The position numbers and the translations under genes were made by a program. Shown here in pieces: positions 44,401 through 52,849 of a stretch of 64,000 nucleotides of DNA. The stretch is from JAKAXS01 sp041940525. GTDB lineage: Bacteria; Pseudomonadota; Alphaproteobacteria; Rhizobiales; Hyphomicrobiaceae. Numbering within the stretch: the first letter of the stretch is position 1; each line of letters opens with the position of its first letter. The notes under the pieces are model-generated. The model searched no databases, was not told the origin of the DNA, and was given only the letters and a program-made list of their open reading frames with translations. The stretch is from assembly GCA_041940525.1 (NCBI GenBank), contig JBGTSB010000001.1, positions 1 to 64,000 on the forward strand, read 5' to 3'.

Positions 44401-45891
44401 ATGCTTCTTACCACGCTGTGCCTCATCGCCGCGCTAATGCTTGCGGGCGGACCTGCCCATGCCCAGGCTCCGGACCCTGCCTGGGCAGCCTGCCGAGCTG
44501 CTCCAGAACGCGCTTGCGTGGTTACCGAGGCGATGCGCGCTGCGGAGGCCCTTAGCCAGCCGCAGTCTCGGACCGATGGGCTCGTCACGATTGTGCGCCT
44601 TTTAACAGAGGCTCAGCATTATGATGACGCGCTTGTCGTTTCGCCTTCGTTGCGCCAGGAGAGTAATAGTCTGGTCGTTCGGGCGCAACTCGTCGGCGCC
44701 CTGGCTAATGCAGGACGCTTCGCCGAAGCCGACCAGGTGGCGGGAGCAATTCACAATCCCGGCTGGCGCGGAGTGGCAGAGGCGGCGCATGCCGCAGCGC
44801 TGGCTGCGAAGGGCGCCGTCGCCGCCGCGGAGGCGAGATTCGCGCTTGCAATCCAGTTCGCACAGGGCGCCGGCCGGTCGGGCGATTTCGCCGTCCGGCG
44901 CATTGCGACAGAAATGATCCGCTCGGGCAAGACCGGCGAGGCGCTAGCATTGGTGCGTACTGTTGCGACGCCGCAATGGCGACTGCGTGGACTGATCGAC
45001 GTCGCGAAGGCCATGTCGGCGACGCGGCCCAGTCACGCGCTCGAGCTACTCCAGGAAGCGTCCAAGGTTCCGTCGCTGCGGGGGGATCCGGTCTGGACCA
45101 TCTACGAAATGCGCGATGTTGCTCTGGCACAGGCTGGCGCAGGTGGCACGAAGGAGGCGCGTGCGACGCTAGAGCACGCCGCCCGAGTAGCCCTCAGCTT
45201 CGAGGATCAAGGCTCGCGCGACGCGTTCCTCGAAGTTGTCGGTATCGCACTATCCAAAATAGGATTGACGGCCGAGGCTGCTGCGCTTGCTCAGTCACTG
45301 AACAATGACTGGCCGCGCGTCAGGGTCGCTACAGCAGCTGGCGCCGCGGCAGCGAAGGCTAGTCGACGCGCCGAAGCCGGCGCTGCCTACGATCTCGCTG
45401 TACGGACTGCCGATGAGGGCAGGGCTTTCGCAAGACCGTATCTTCACGCGCACATTGCCGAGAGCCAGGCCAGCGTTGGACTTGCCGACCAGGTCGCGAT
45501 CTCGCTCGATCGCACGGATAAGGCAGCCGCCCGCTTAGAGGAGCCGCACCGGTCGCGTGCACTGGCGATGGCGGCGATGACGCGACTCCGCTTCTCTAGC
45601 GGTGATGTTGCGGCGGTGGAAGCTACCATCGCCGATGCAGGTCTTCGCGACGCGGAGTTGTCGTCGCTCGTCGAGAAACTGGTCGAGGCGGATCGGCTCG
45701 ACACGGCACAGGCCGCCGCACGGTCTATTTCCGCGCCCATGAGCCGTGGCTATCCGCTGAGTCTTATCTCGGCGGCGCAGGCCAAGGCCGGCAAGATGAG
45801 TGAAGCGCTTGCCTTGCTCGACGCCATCCCCGCCGGTCACTATCGCAGGGTTTATGCCCTTGCCGCCATTGCGGCGGCCCTGGATCAATAA
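44401..45891 (+). CDS. secreted helical-repeat (TPR/SEL-like) protein
   Basis: This 496-residue protein has a signal peptide (MLLTTLCLIAALMLAGGPAHA) and then a long series of Ala-rich helical hairpins of about 35 residues (VRAQLVGALANAGRFAEADQV, LISAAQAKAGKMSEALALLD), a TPR-like solenoid filling the chain. Such proteins are periplasmic scaffolds. GGAGGG lies about eight bases before the ATG at 44401. It is monocistronic, just after the tRNA region. Partner unknown. Confidence 0.7.
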   Translation: MLLTTLCLIAALMLAGGPAHAQAPDPAWAACRAAPERACVVTEAMRAAEALSQPQSRTDGLVTIVRLLTEAQHYDDALVVSPSLRQESNSLVVRAQLVGALANAGRFAEADQVAGAIHNPGWRGVAEAAHAAALAAKGAVAAAEARFALAIQFAQGAGRSGDFAVRRIATEMIRSGKTGEALALVRTVATPQWRLRGLIDVAKAMSATRPSHALELLQEASKVPSLRGDPVWTIYEMRDVALAQAGAGGTKEARATLEHAARVALSFEDQGSRDAFLEVVGIALSKIGLTAEAAALAQSLNNDWPRVRVATAAGAAAAKASRRAEAGAAYDLAVRTADEGRAFARPYLHAHIAESQASVGLADQVAISLDRTDKAAARLEEPHRSRALAMAAMTRLRFSSGDVAAVEATIADAGLRDAELSSLVEKLVEADRLDTAQAAARSISAPMSRGYPLSLISAAQAKAGKMSEALALLDAIPAGHYRRVYALAAIAAALDQ

Positions 45892-46054
45892 ACACACACG
45901 CCAGACCTGGCCGAGTTTTGAGCGATCGATAAGTTCGGAGAGCAACGGTTCGGCACAACGTCTGTTTTTCAGGCATGACCTGACGTAATTGATGACCTAA
46001 CGACTCCACCTTGATCAAAACTTTTGCGAATTGAGTCACCTCAGCTGCAGCTAT

Positions 46055-46843
46055 TTAGGCACCTGGTATGAAGAATGGCCGGTCGTCTGGAGGAAGGGAA
46101 TTGGTGCGGACGGGGCAGCCGTAGCTGTGGCTGAGGAGCGTGTCGGTGAGGACGTCACTTGGTTTGCCAGAGCCAATAGTTTTCCCTTGGCTCATCAGCA
46201 TGACTTGATCGGCGAAGGCGGCAGCGAGGTTTAGGTCGTGAAGTACGACAATGACCGCGCGGCCCTCGCGGGCCTGTTCGCGCATGTAACTAAGTATGCT
46301 GGTTTGATGCGTGAGATCGAGACTGGCCGTCGGTTCGTCCAATAGCAAAACCGAGGTCGCTCCCGGCATCGGGGGTGCCGCGGCCAGCTGGCATAGCGCG
46401 CGAGCAATGGAAACGCGCTGACGCTCTCCACCCGATAGCTTTGTGAATTGTCGCTCCTCAAAACCTGCCAGTCCGACGCGGCTGATCATCTCCGCTGCCA
46501 GCGTGCTCGCGGCGTTGCTATTCAGATCGAAGCCAGGAACTGAAACACCAAGCATCACGCATTCAAGAACCGTGAATGGAAACGAGAGCACGGTTGATTG
46601 TGGAACGACGGCTCTACGCGCCGCTAGCTCTGCGGGTGTAATGGAACCGATAGGCCTTCCGTCGAGCAGCACCCGGCCTTGGCTCGGCTTTAGCTCGCCG
46701 GACAGAAGGCGCAGAAGTGTCGACTTGCCTGATCCGTTGTGGCCGATGATCGCAAGCAGCGCTCCAGGTTCAGCCCGCAAGCTCACCCCGTCGACGAGGC
46801 GGCGACTTGCAACAGCGTACGATATGTCTTGCGCTTCCAGCAT
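46055..46843 (-). CDS. hmuV: heme ABC transporter ATP-binding protein
   Basis: This 262-residue ATPase powers heme import. Walker A is GHNGSGKST, the signature is LSGGERQRVSIARAL, Walker B is VLLLDEPTASLD, and the H-loop is VLHDLNLAA. The sequence pattern is that of HmuV/BhuV. Its ATG overlaps the permease stop (TAATG at 46843), so translation is coupled. It is the last gene of the heme operon, downstream of the receptor, binding protein and permease. Confidence 0.94.
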   Translation of the reverse strand: MLEAQDISYAVASRRLVDGVSLRAEPGALLAIIGHNGSGKSTLLRLLSGELKPSQGRVLLDGRPIGSITPAELAARRAVVPQSTVLSFPFTVLECVMLGVSVPGFDLNSNAASTLAAEMISRVGLAGFEERQFTKLSGGERQRVSIARALCQLAAAPPMPGATSVLLLDEPTASLDLTHQTSILSYMREQAREGRAVIVVLHDLNLAAAFADQVMLMSQGKTIGSGKPSDVLTDTLLSHSYGCPVRTNSLPPDDRPFFIPGA

Positions 46844-47928
46844 TACTCCATGCCACCAATTCCGCGTTTGATGATCAGGTGCAGAAAAATTGGCCCGCCA
46901 ACCGCCGCCATGACGATGCCAAGTGGCAACTCGGCCGGCATAATCGCCATACGCGCGGCAACGTCGGCGAACAGCACCATCGCACCGCCGCCCAGCAGAC
47001 TGGCGGGAAGAACAACGCGGTGGTCGGGCCCTGCCACGAGGCGAACCATGTGGGGGACGACTAGCCCGACGAACCCAACAACGCCAGCGACAGACACTGC
47101 CGCCCCGACCGCGGCTGCGGTGATCACAATCACAATTCTCTTCGCTCTCTCGGTGTCGATACCAAGATGGTAGGCTTCAGCCTCTCCCAGGAGAAATCCG
47201 TTCATGGCACGGCTAAGTCTAGGCAGGACGAGAAGTATTCCTACGGCGAACGGAGAGATGGCCAAGACTTTCGGCCAGCTGGCTCCAGACAGCGAGCCTA
47301 AGGACCACAACGTGATATCGCGCAGTTCGCGGTCATCGCTGAGATAAGAGATCAGGCCCATCAATGCGTTTGAGATCGCAGCAAGCGCGATCCCCGCCAG
47401 CAAGAACGTTCCGATCGCCAATGTGCCGTGCCGAGAGGCGATCGCGACCAAAATCAAAGTCGCCGTCAACGCACCGGCAAAGGCTGCGAACGGCAACGCA
47501 TAGACGCCAAAGAGTGCCACCCAGCTTGCCGCAAAGGAGTTTCCAAACGCGATGACGGTGACGGCCGCCAGCGCGGCTCCGTTCGAGATGCCGACTAGAG
47601 CCGGGTCAGCAAGCGGATTTCGAAACATGCCTTGCAGCAGTGCGCCAGCAGCAGCGAGGGCTGCGCCGACAAACGCGCCCATCAGGGTGCGCGGCAGTCT
47701 CAGGTCGATGAGCACGAGGTGTTCTGTGCCGCTGTCTGCCCCGCCGAACAGCCCAGCGATCACCGTGGGTAGCGCATCGAGCGAGATGCCGGTTGGCCCA
47801 ATCGAGAGTGACGCCACGGCTGCAACGGCGAGCAGTAAAGCTGCCGTCCAGACGGTCCTCGTGCCGATTGAATGCCGGGTCAACGTCCGCACCGGCGGTT
47901 CAGCTACTTGTTCCCGAGCAAGTGTCAC
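46843..47928 (-). CDS. hmuU: heme ABC transporter permease (FecCD family)
   Basis: This 361-residue permease has about nine helices. LRLPRTLMGAFVGAALAAAGALLQGMFRNPLADPALVGIS and GFVGLVVPHMVRLVAGPDHR are FecCD signatures (read separately along the chain), and the length suits HmuU. It would move heme from HmuT into the cytosol. The 18-bp gap to the hmuT stop and the TAATG junction with hmuV show one operon. Confidence 0.94.
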   Translation of the reverse strand: MTLAREQVAEPPVRTLTRHSIGTRTVWTAALLLAVAAVASLSIGPTGISLDALPTVIAGLFGGADSGTEHLVLIDLRLPRTLMGAFVGAALAAAGALLQGMFRNPLADPALVGISNGAALAAVTVIAFGNSFAASWVALFGVYALPFAAFAGALTATLILVAIASRHGTLAIGTFLLAGIALAAISNALMGLISYLSDDRELRDITLWSLGSLSGASWPKVLAISPFAVGILLVLPRLSRAMNGFLLGEAEAYHLGIDTERAKRIVIVITAAAVGAAVSVAGVVGFVGLVVPHMVRLVAGPDHRVVLPASLLGGGAMVLFADVAARMAIMPAELPLGIVMAAVGGPIFLHLIIKRGIGGME

Positions 47929-47946
47929 TGAAGGTCTCTGCGTTTT

Positions 47947-48876
47947 TTACTGGCCAGCTGCTGGCTTGAGTTCCGGATAAGCAGCTAGCATGAGGTCACG
48001 GGCAGCGTCGGGAGCACGAGGCCCAAAGCCGAGCAGGTAGAGCCCGTCCATCACAACAATACGATCGTTCTTGGCGGCTGGTGTCGATTGTACGCCTTTG
48101 AGCTCATTCACCGCAGCCATCGCATCATAGTTTGGTTCAGAACGGTCCATCACGACGATCACGTCAGGCTGCATCTTCACGAGCGCCTCGTCGACCATGG
48201 GCTTGTATCCGTAAAAGCCAACGGCGGCGTTTTCCAGGCCAGACAATTCCAATGCCGCCTCGCCGCCGCTGCCTTTGCCAGCGATTACGCCCATACCCTT
48301 TTGCACGCTTAGCACAAACACGGCTTTCAGCTGTTTCGAGATTCTTTTGCGCTTTTCGGCAAGCTCAGCGAAGTTTTTCTCAACTCTGGCCGCCAGCGCT
48401 TCTCCGTCGGTTTCCGCACCGGCCGCCTTAGCCACCGTTCGAATTTTTTCAACGACTGCTTCCGGCGTGTATTTGTCGGCAACCTCGACATACGGCACGT
48501 TGGAGGCCTTTAAGGCCTTCACGACGGGTGGTGGGCCTGCGCCTTCACTGGCGAAAATAAGACTAGGATTGATTGAAAGCACGCCCTCGGTTGAAAGCGC
48601 CCGCATGTATCCGACGTTTTTCTTGTCCTTTAGCGCGCTGTTGGGGTACTGGCTCGTCGCATCAACGGCCACGATGGCGTCTTGCTTTCCGAGTGCGTAA
48701 AGGATTTCTGTGATGTCGCCACCGATAGACAACACTCGCGCTAGCGACTCCCCGGTCACCGGTTTGCCGTTTGTGGCGGTTACTCCGCTGTCGGCTTGCG
48801 CGATCGGCAAGATTGGCGAGGCGATGGCCGCCAGTGTCAGGGCGGCCGCGGCTAGAATGCTCGATCGGAAGGCCAT
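47947..48876 (-). CDS. hmuT: periplasmic heme-binding protein
   Basis: This 309-residue protein has a signal peptide (to about residue 29) and a class III periplasmic binding fold: RVLSIGGDITEILYALG, VGYMRALSTEGVLSINPSLI, VLSVQKGMGVIAGKGSGGEA. It captures heme released by the receptor and passes it to HmuU. It begins 149 bp after the receptor stop, a gap that holds a strong hairpin, so heme-receptor and transporter mRNA levels may differ. Confidence 0.94.
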   Translation of the reverse strand: MAFRSSILAAAALTLAAIASPILPIAQADSGVTATNGKPVTGESLARVLSIGGDITEILYALGKQDAIVAVDATSQYPNSALKDKKNVGYMRALSTEGVLSINPSLIFASEGAGPPPVVKALKASNVPYVEVADKYTPEAVVEKIRTVAKAAGAETDGEALAARVEKNFAELAEKRKRISKQLKAVFVLSVQKGMGVIAGKGSGGEAALELSGLENAAVGFYGYKPMVDEALVKMQPDVIVVMDRSEPNYDAMAAVNELKGVQSTPAAKNDRIVVMDGLYLLGFGPRAPDAARDLMLAAYPELKPAAGQ

Positions 48877-48966
48877 GCTTTTTCCTTGATTAACGAAATA
48901 CGAGAGAACCCCAGCGAAAACGCCGGAGTTTAATACATGACTTAGCTAGTATGGAATTATCCGCGA

Positions 48967-49016
48967 AGCAAGAGGCGGTGCCGCGTCTCTTTGGACGTGG
49001 TGTCCGGCCTCTTGCT
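48967..49016. promoter_or_regulatory. branched hairpin between hmuR and hmuT
   Basis: AGCAAGAGGC (48967-48976) is perfectly complementary to GCCTCTTGCT (49007-49016). The 30-base interior holds a smaller stem (GGAC/GTCC). On the plus strand the hairpin is followed by AGC and six T, the form of an intrinsic terminator, but no plus-strand gene precedes it. On the minus strand it lies ten bases after the receptor stop and ahead of hmuT, preceded by an A-run. It may stabilise receptor mRNA or reduce readthrough. Confidence 0.6.
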
Positions 49017-49025
49017 AGCTTTTTT

Positions 49026-51248
49026 CTACTGACCGGCGAACAGGCCGTCGCCGCCGCCGAATTTGACCGTGAGGGCAGCCTTAGCCTGCAGGCCGGGGCT
49101 GTCGTCCTGGTCGAGATACTTACGGTAACGGACATCCGTCACGTTGTTGATAGCCACATCGATCGCAGACCAGTCGTTGAACTGATAGGAACCGAACAGA
49201 TCAAGCAGCGTGTAGCCGTCAGTCGCGAAGAATGTGCCGAGATCGCCGACGTCCGTATCGGAGTGATCAACAGCATGGACACGCGCGCCAACAACCATAC
49301 GCTTGTTCAGCAAGCGAAGACCGATCGTCGCCGTGACGCGATCTGGCGGGACTGTGACCAAGCCGAGGCCCGTGTCGACATCTTCCCCGTCCGTGAATGT
49401 GCCCGCGATGCTGGTAAAGCCGTCGCCCCAGTCATAGGCGAACTCAAACTCGAAGCCTTCAATGCGGGCGTTTGAGATGTTCTGATATTGGGCGAGGGCC
49501 TGGAAGGTTGCCGGACAAGCTACCGCAACGAAGGGCGGAGCCGGCCCTGGAGGGTCTACGATGATAGGAAATCCTGGAATTGGGCATGGATCAAGCGGAA
49601 CCGCTCCGCCAAATTCGCGAAGGTCGATATAATCTTCGATGTCATTGCGAAATACAGAGACCTTGCCGCGGAACTTGTCGCCACGTTGCAGCACGTTGTT
49701 GTACTGCATGTTGACGCCAATCTCCTTATTCTTGCCGATCTCTGGGTTGAGATCAGCGTTTGGCAAGAAAGCAAACTGCGCTGGAGGAGGATGCGTGCCG
49801 GTAATAATTGTCTCCGTGAGAGATGGCGCACGATAGCCTTCGGCATAGGTACCGTAGACCTCAAGCCCTCTGAACGGAGTGACAGAGACCGTTCCCTTCG
49901 GCGAAATGCGATCACCGTCACGAGAGGTTCCCTGACCTTCCAGCTCGTAGTTGTCGTAGCGCAGTGCGCCAATAACTTTCAGCCATGGCGTCAGCTGCAC
50001 TTCATCTTGAATAAAAGCGCCGAACACTGTGCGCTCGCCACTTGGCGTGAACAAATCGGCCGTGCCAAGCACGTCGATGACGTTGACCTTATCCTGAAAG
50101 CCGTCGATCCCGTAGGTCAGGCTATGGCCGACACTTGCAGTCTTGAAGCGCGAGGTATTGTGGATATCAGCGCCTGTGGTCTCAATTTCAAAAAATCGCG
50201 ACTCTTCGGGGTCTGGGAACAGCTCGTCCTGGTCTGTCTTCGTTGTCGTGTAGTAAGCCTTCGCGCTGAAGTCGATCAACGGATTGCTGGGCTGAGAGTA
50301 CGTGTAGCCTAGCGTATAGGTATCGGCTTCGACATCGCTTTGGCGCTGTGTCGGTGTTGGTGAGTTTGGCGAATCCCGCAACGAACTCACGAAGTCGAAT
50401 CGTTGGACGAGGGCCGAACCGGTGATCTCATGTCCCGCTGCCGGACGGATGGCGATCTTAGCCAGTCCGCCGTAGTCGTCCGAGCCGCTATCGAAGACTT
50501 CTTGACCTGCGCCATTCTCGTAAGGAGACGTATCGCGTGACACGAACTGGCCGAAAATGTCGACGTTGGGTCCGACACGCAAGCCGCCACTGGTGCTGGA
50601 TAGGAAACCCGCTCCGTTGGAACCAATACCCAGTTTCTGAACAATCGCGGAGGTTTCGTCCTCGCGCAGGATGTCGTCAATGCCACGGGTTCTGAAGGCC
50701 GCGACACCACCGATTGCACCTGAACCATAGACGGTCGAAGACGGTCCGCGCGTCACATCGACAGACGTCAGAAACTCCGGCTCGAGATAGAAGCTGCCGT
50801 TGGCGTTGTGGCCGGACCGCTGAAAGTTCTGACGAGCGCCGTCCACCAGCACGTTCACGCGCCCAAAGTCCTGCAGGCCACGAATGTTGATGGACTGGGC
50901 AGGGTCTTGCGGGCTGATGCTGGTCGTCACACCCGGGATGCCGCGGACGATATCGCTGACGCTGCCTGGCTGAACCTGATCGAACGAGCTTTTGCCGTTA
51001 GCACCGAAGCCGGTGGCAGAAACAGTCGAAGCTGGAAACGGCTCTTCCGGTTCAGAAGGCTGTTGTGCGGGTGCAGCCACGCGTCCGGACGTTCCGCGTG
51101 TTGAGGCTGGGGCGGCTGTGTTGACCGCCTTCTTTGGAGTCTTGCTCGTGGTTACGGTAACTGCGTCGAGTTCGACTGCCTCTTGGGCTTGCGCTGCTGT
51201 TTGCGCCAGAAACGCGAGCCCACTTGCCACTAGAACGCTACGCCACAT
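49026..51248 (-). CDS. hmuR: TonB-dependent heme/hemoglobin receptor
   Basis: This 740-residue outer-membrane receptor has a signal peptide (MWRSVLVASGLAFLAQTAAQA), a TonB box-like LDAVTVTTS, a plug domain (about 85-215; VSDIVRGIPGVTTSI, INIRGLQDFGRVNVLVDGARQ), and a 22-strand barrel ending with a C-terminal beta motif. The combination with hmuTUV downstream identifies heme as the ligand. The start at 51248 has GGGGGT at good distance. The 259-bp AT-rich upstream region to the divergent heme oxygenase has a palindrome at 51321-51336. No tonB/exbBD here. Confidence 0.93.
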   Translation of the reverse strand: MWRSVLVASGLAFLAQTAAQAQEAVELDAVTVTTSKTPKKAVNTAAPASTRGTSGRVAAPAQQPSEPEEPFPASTVSATGFGANGKSSFDQVQPGSVSDIVRGIPGVTTSISPQDPAQSINIRGLQDFGRVNVLVDGARQNFQRSGHNANGSFYLEPEFLTSVDVTRGPSSTVYGSGAIGGVAAFRTRGIDDILREDETSAIVQKLGIGSNGAGFLSSTSGGLRVGPNVDIFGQFVSRDTSPYENGAGQEVFDSGSDDYGGLAKIAIRPAAGHEITGSALVQRFDFVSSLRDSPNSPTPTQRQSDVEADTYTLGYTYSQPSNPLIDFSAKAYYTTTKTDQDELFPDPEESRFFEIETTGADIHNTSRFKTASVGHSLTYGIDGFQDKVNVIDVLGTADLFTPSGERTVFGAFIQDEVQLTPWLKVIGALRYDNYELEGQGTSRDGDRISPKGTVSVTPFRGLEVYGTYAEGYRAPSLTETIITGTHPPPAQFAFLPNADLNPEIGKNKEIGVNMQYNNVLQRGDKFRGKVSVFRNDIEDYIDLREFGGAVPLDPCPIPGFPIIVDPPGPAPPFVAVACPATFQALAQYQNISNARIEGFEFEFAYDWGDGFTSIAGTFTDGEDVDTGLGLVTVPPDRVTATIGLRLLNKRMVVGARVHAVDHSDTDVGDLGTFFATDGYTLLDLFGSYQFNDWSAIDVAINNVTDVRYRKYLDQDDSPGLQAKAALTVKFGGGDGLFAGQ

Positions 51249-51320
51249 AAGGGCTACCCCCACTTATTTTATTAACCATAAGATTCATGAAATAATACGT
51301 AATAAACTATGGGGATGGAT

Positions 51321-51336
51321 GTCAACTTATGTTGAC
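51321..51336. promoter_or_regulatory. palindrome between hmuR and heme oxygenase genes
   Basis: GTCAAC-TTAT-GTTGAC is a 6+4+6 inverted repeat, 73 bp from the hmuR start, in the shared promoter region of the two divergent units. A second palindrome, TTCTAGAA, lies at 51451-51458, 49 bp before the heme oxygenase start, and resembles rhizobial iron-control (Irr) half-sites. Binding by Irr, RirA or Fur is inference. Confidence 0.45.
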
Positions 51337-51506
51337 CGTTACGATCAGGTTTGTTTTCGGCTAGTGCCTGCTAGCCACAGATGGGTCGTGCCGCTCGTTC
51401 CGGGTTGATTGAAGAAAGGACCGAAGTGGGTTTACTGTAGCAGTCAAGTTTTCTAGAACGGGCGGGGCTGACAAATTTTGCTTTAGCCGAGAGAGGACAC
51501 CATTCG

Positions 51507-51839
51507 ATGTTTATTGCTATGAACCGCTTCAAGGTCATCAAGGGCTGTGAGGAAGAGTTCGAGGCTAAGTGGAAGAGCCGTGACTCTCACCTCGACAGCA
51601 TGAAGGGATTCCTCGAATTTCATCTTCTGCGCGGGCCGGAAGCGGAGGATCACACGCTGTACTCGTCTCACACGACCTGGGCGACACACGAAGATTTCGT
51701 CGCCTGGACAAACTCGGAAGCCTTCCGCGAGTCACACAAAGGCGCTGGTGATGGCAAGAAGCTCTTTCAGGGCCATCCCCAGTTTGAAGGCTTTCACACG
51801 GTTCAGACACTAACCCTGACGCAGACTGCAGCTGAGTGA
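51507..51839 (+). CDS. IsdG/HmuQ-type heme oxygenase (antibiotic monooxygenase fold)
   Basis: This 110-residue enzyme of the ABM ferredoxin-like fold has NRFKVIKGCEEEFEAKWKSR, GFLEFHLLRG, and HTTWATHEDFVAWTNSEAF, the pattern of HmuQ/HmuD and IsdG. It opens heme to free iron. The usual Asn (N5 or N6), Trp (in the TW or AW segments) and His (in SHKGAG) of IsdG are recognisable. It is divergent from the receptor and overlaps hutX by ATGA. It lies in the cytosol. Confidence 0.9.
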   Translation: MFIAMNRFKVIKGCEEEFEAKWKSRDSHLDSMKGFLEFHLLRGPEAEDHTLYSSHTTWATHEDFVAWTNSEAFRESHKGAGDGKKLFQGHPQFEGFHTVQTLTLTQTAAE

Positions 51840-52372
51840 TGTCCAGTATGAGCCTAGCTTCTGTTACCGTTGATGCTGACCAAGTGGCGGCCGTGAAGGC
51901 TGCCATCGCAGCCAAACCCGATGGCGTCTTGGATACCATTGCCGAAGAATGCGGTGTTCCCTACCGCACGGCCTTGGATTGTCTTGAGGGGGACGCTGCT
52001 GTCGCTGTGCCATTTGCGCAGTTTGAGACGCTGTGGGCCGACATGACGGGCTGGGGCCCGATTATGTTTATCGTGCATACGCGCGATGGCGTGTTCGAAA
52101 CCGCCGGCCGGCTACCACCTGGATCCTTTGGACGCGGCTATTTTAACATTCACGGCGACAGCCCTATCGGCGGACACCTAAAGATGGAGCGCTGTGCGGC
52201 AATCTACTTCATCGACCGGCCATTTTTCGGCCGCCGCTCCTGCTCGGTGCAGTTCATCAACGAGGATGGTGCCGCCATGTTCAAGATCTTCGTTGGCCGC
52301 GACGAAAAGCGCGAACTCAAAGGCGATCAAGTCGAACGCTTTGAAGCCCTCAGAACCCAGCTGCGGGGCTAA
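51836..52372 (+). CDS. hutX: HutX-type cytosolic heme carrier
   Basis: This 178-residue protein belongs to the HutX/HuvX (ChuX) family that carries heme in the cytosol and hands it to heme oxygenase. Motifs include DTIAEECGVPYRTALDCLEGD, MTGWGPIMFIVHTRDGVFE, GYFNIHGDSPIGGHLKM (with a heme-contact His candidate), and IYFIDRPFFGRRSCSVQFIN. The ATG overlaps the stop of the heme oxygenase, so the two are translationally coupled. Confidence 0.9.
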   Translation: MMSSMSLASVTVDADQVAAVKAAIAAKPDGVLDTIAEECGVPYRTALDCLEGDAAVAVPFAQFETLWADMTGWGPIMFIVHTRDGVFETAGRLPPGSFGRGYFNIHGDSPIGGHLKMERCAAIYFIDRPFFGRRSCSVQFINEDGAAMFKIFVGRDEKRELKGDQVERFEALRTQLRG

Positions 52373-52465
52373 GCTTATTGCTTACGCCTGTTCGTGAGCG
52401 CTAGCAGGCCTATCAGACAAGTTAAGGGGGCGTGGCATGCTTCCTGAGTTGCATTTGCCATACTT

Positions 52466-52618
52466 GTGTCGGATAGCGGGCGCGGACTTCCCTTCGAAGA
52501 GCACACGCGACTGGTGAAGGCCGTCGACGCTGAGCTGACAAGGTTGCGCGAACTTAATGAGCAGCTTTTGATAGAGCTATCAAACGAACGGCGGCTGCAT
52601 CGCCCAACTGGCAGCTGA
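52466..52618 (+). CDS. possible 50-residue coiled-coil microprotein
   Basis: This short frame starts with GTG at 52466 and encodes an amphipathic helix with regular heptads (RLVKAVDAELTRLRELNE, then QLLIELSNERRLHR). An in-frame stop precedes the GTG. No good ribosome site is seen; AAGGGGG near 52422-52430 precedes a different 26-codon frame starting at 52438. Composition is strongly protein-like, more than the antisense frame at 52375-52692. Function unknown. Confidence 0.35.
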   Translation: MSDSGRGLPFEEHTRLVKAVDAELTRLRELNEQLLIELSNERRLHRPTGS

Positions 52619-52709
52619 TAATCCCGAGTACGGACATCACTCCCTCGAGCGATTTGAGGGGCTGAAGCGCTCAGCGCCAAAGTCTCCTGCAACCTAATGA
52701 GTGATCAGT

Positions 52710-52840
52710 CCCAGCTGTCGATACCAGCAGGATTCCGTCACTCTGCAGATTCACAACGTGGGCTAGGACGCCACGTTGTGAGGTGCCAGACGGCACTTAT
52801 CAAGCGGACCCAGCCGTCGCCTGCGAGGACGACAGCTGGG
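52710..52840. ncRNA. 131-bp branched inverted-repeat element (candidate structured RNA or palindromic element)
   Basis: An 11-bp outer stem, CCCAGCTGTCG (52710-52720) with CGACAGCTGGG (52830-52840), encloses three further elements: GCAGG/CCTGC just inside (52727-52731 with 52820-52824), a perfect 11-bp hairpin TCACAACGTGG (52751-52761) with CCACGTTGTGA (52771-52781), and GTGCC-AGAC-GGCAC (52783-52796). The fold is a closed multi-branch. It lies between hutX and the barrel gene. It could be a bidirectional terminator, a small RNA, or a MITE-like insertion; no target-site duplication is evident. Confidence 0.5.
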
Positions 52841-52849
52841 CTAATTCGT

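Noticed and set aside
52375..52692. Minus-strand frame of 105 residues
   Set aside because: Ser-rich composition of a noncoding frame; the opposite strand has a more protein-like short frame.
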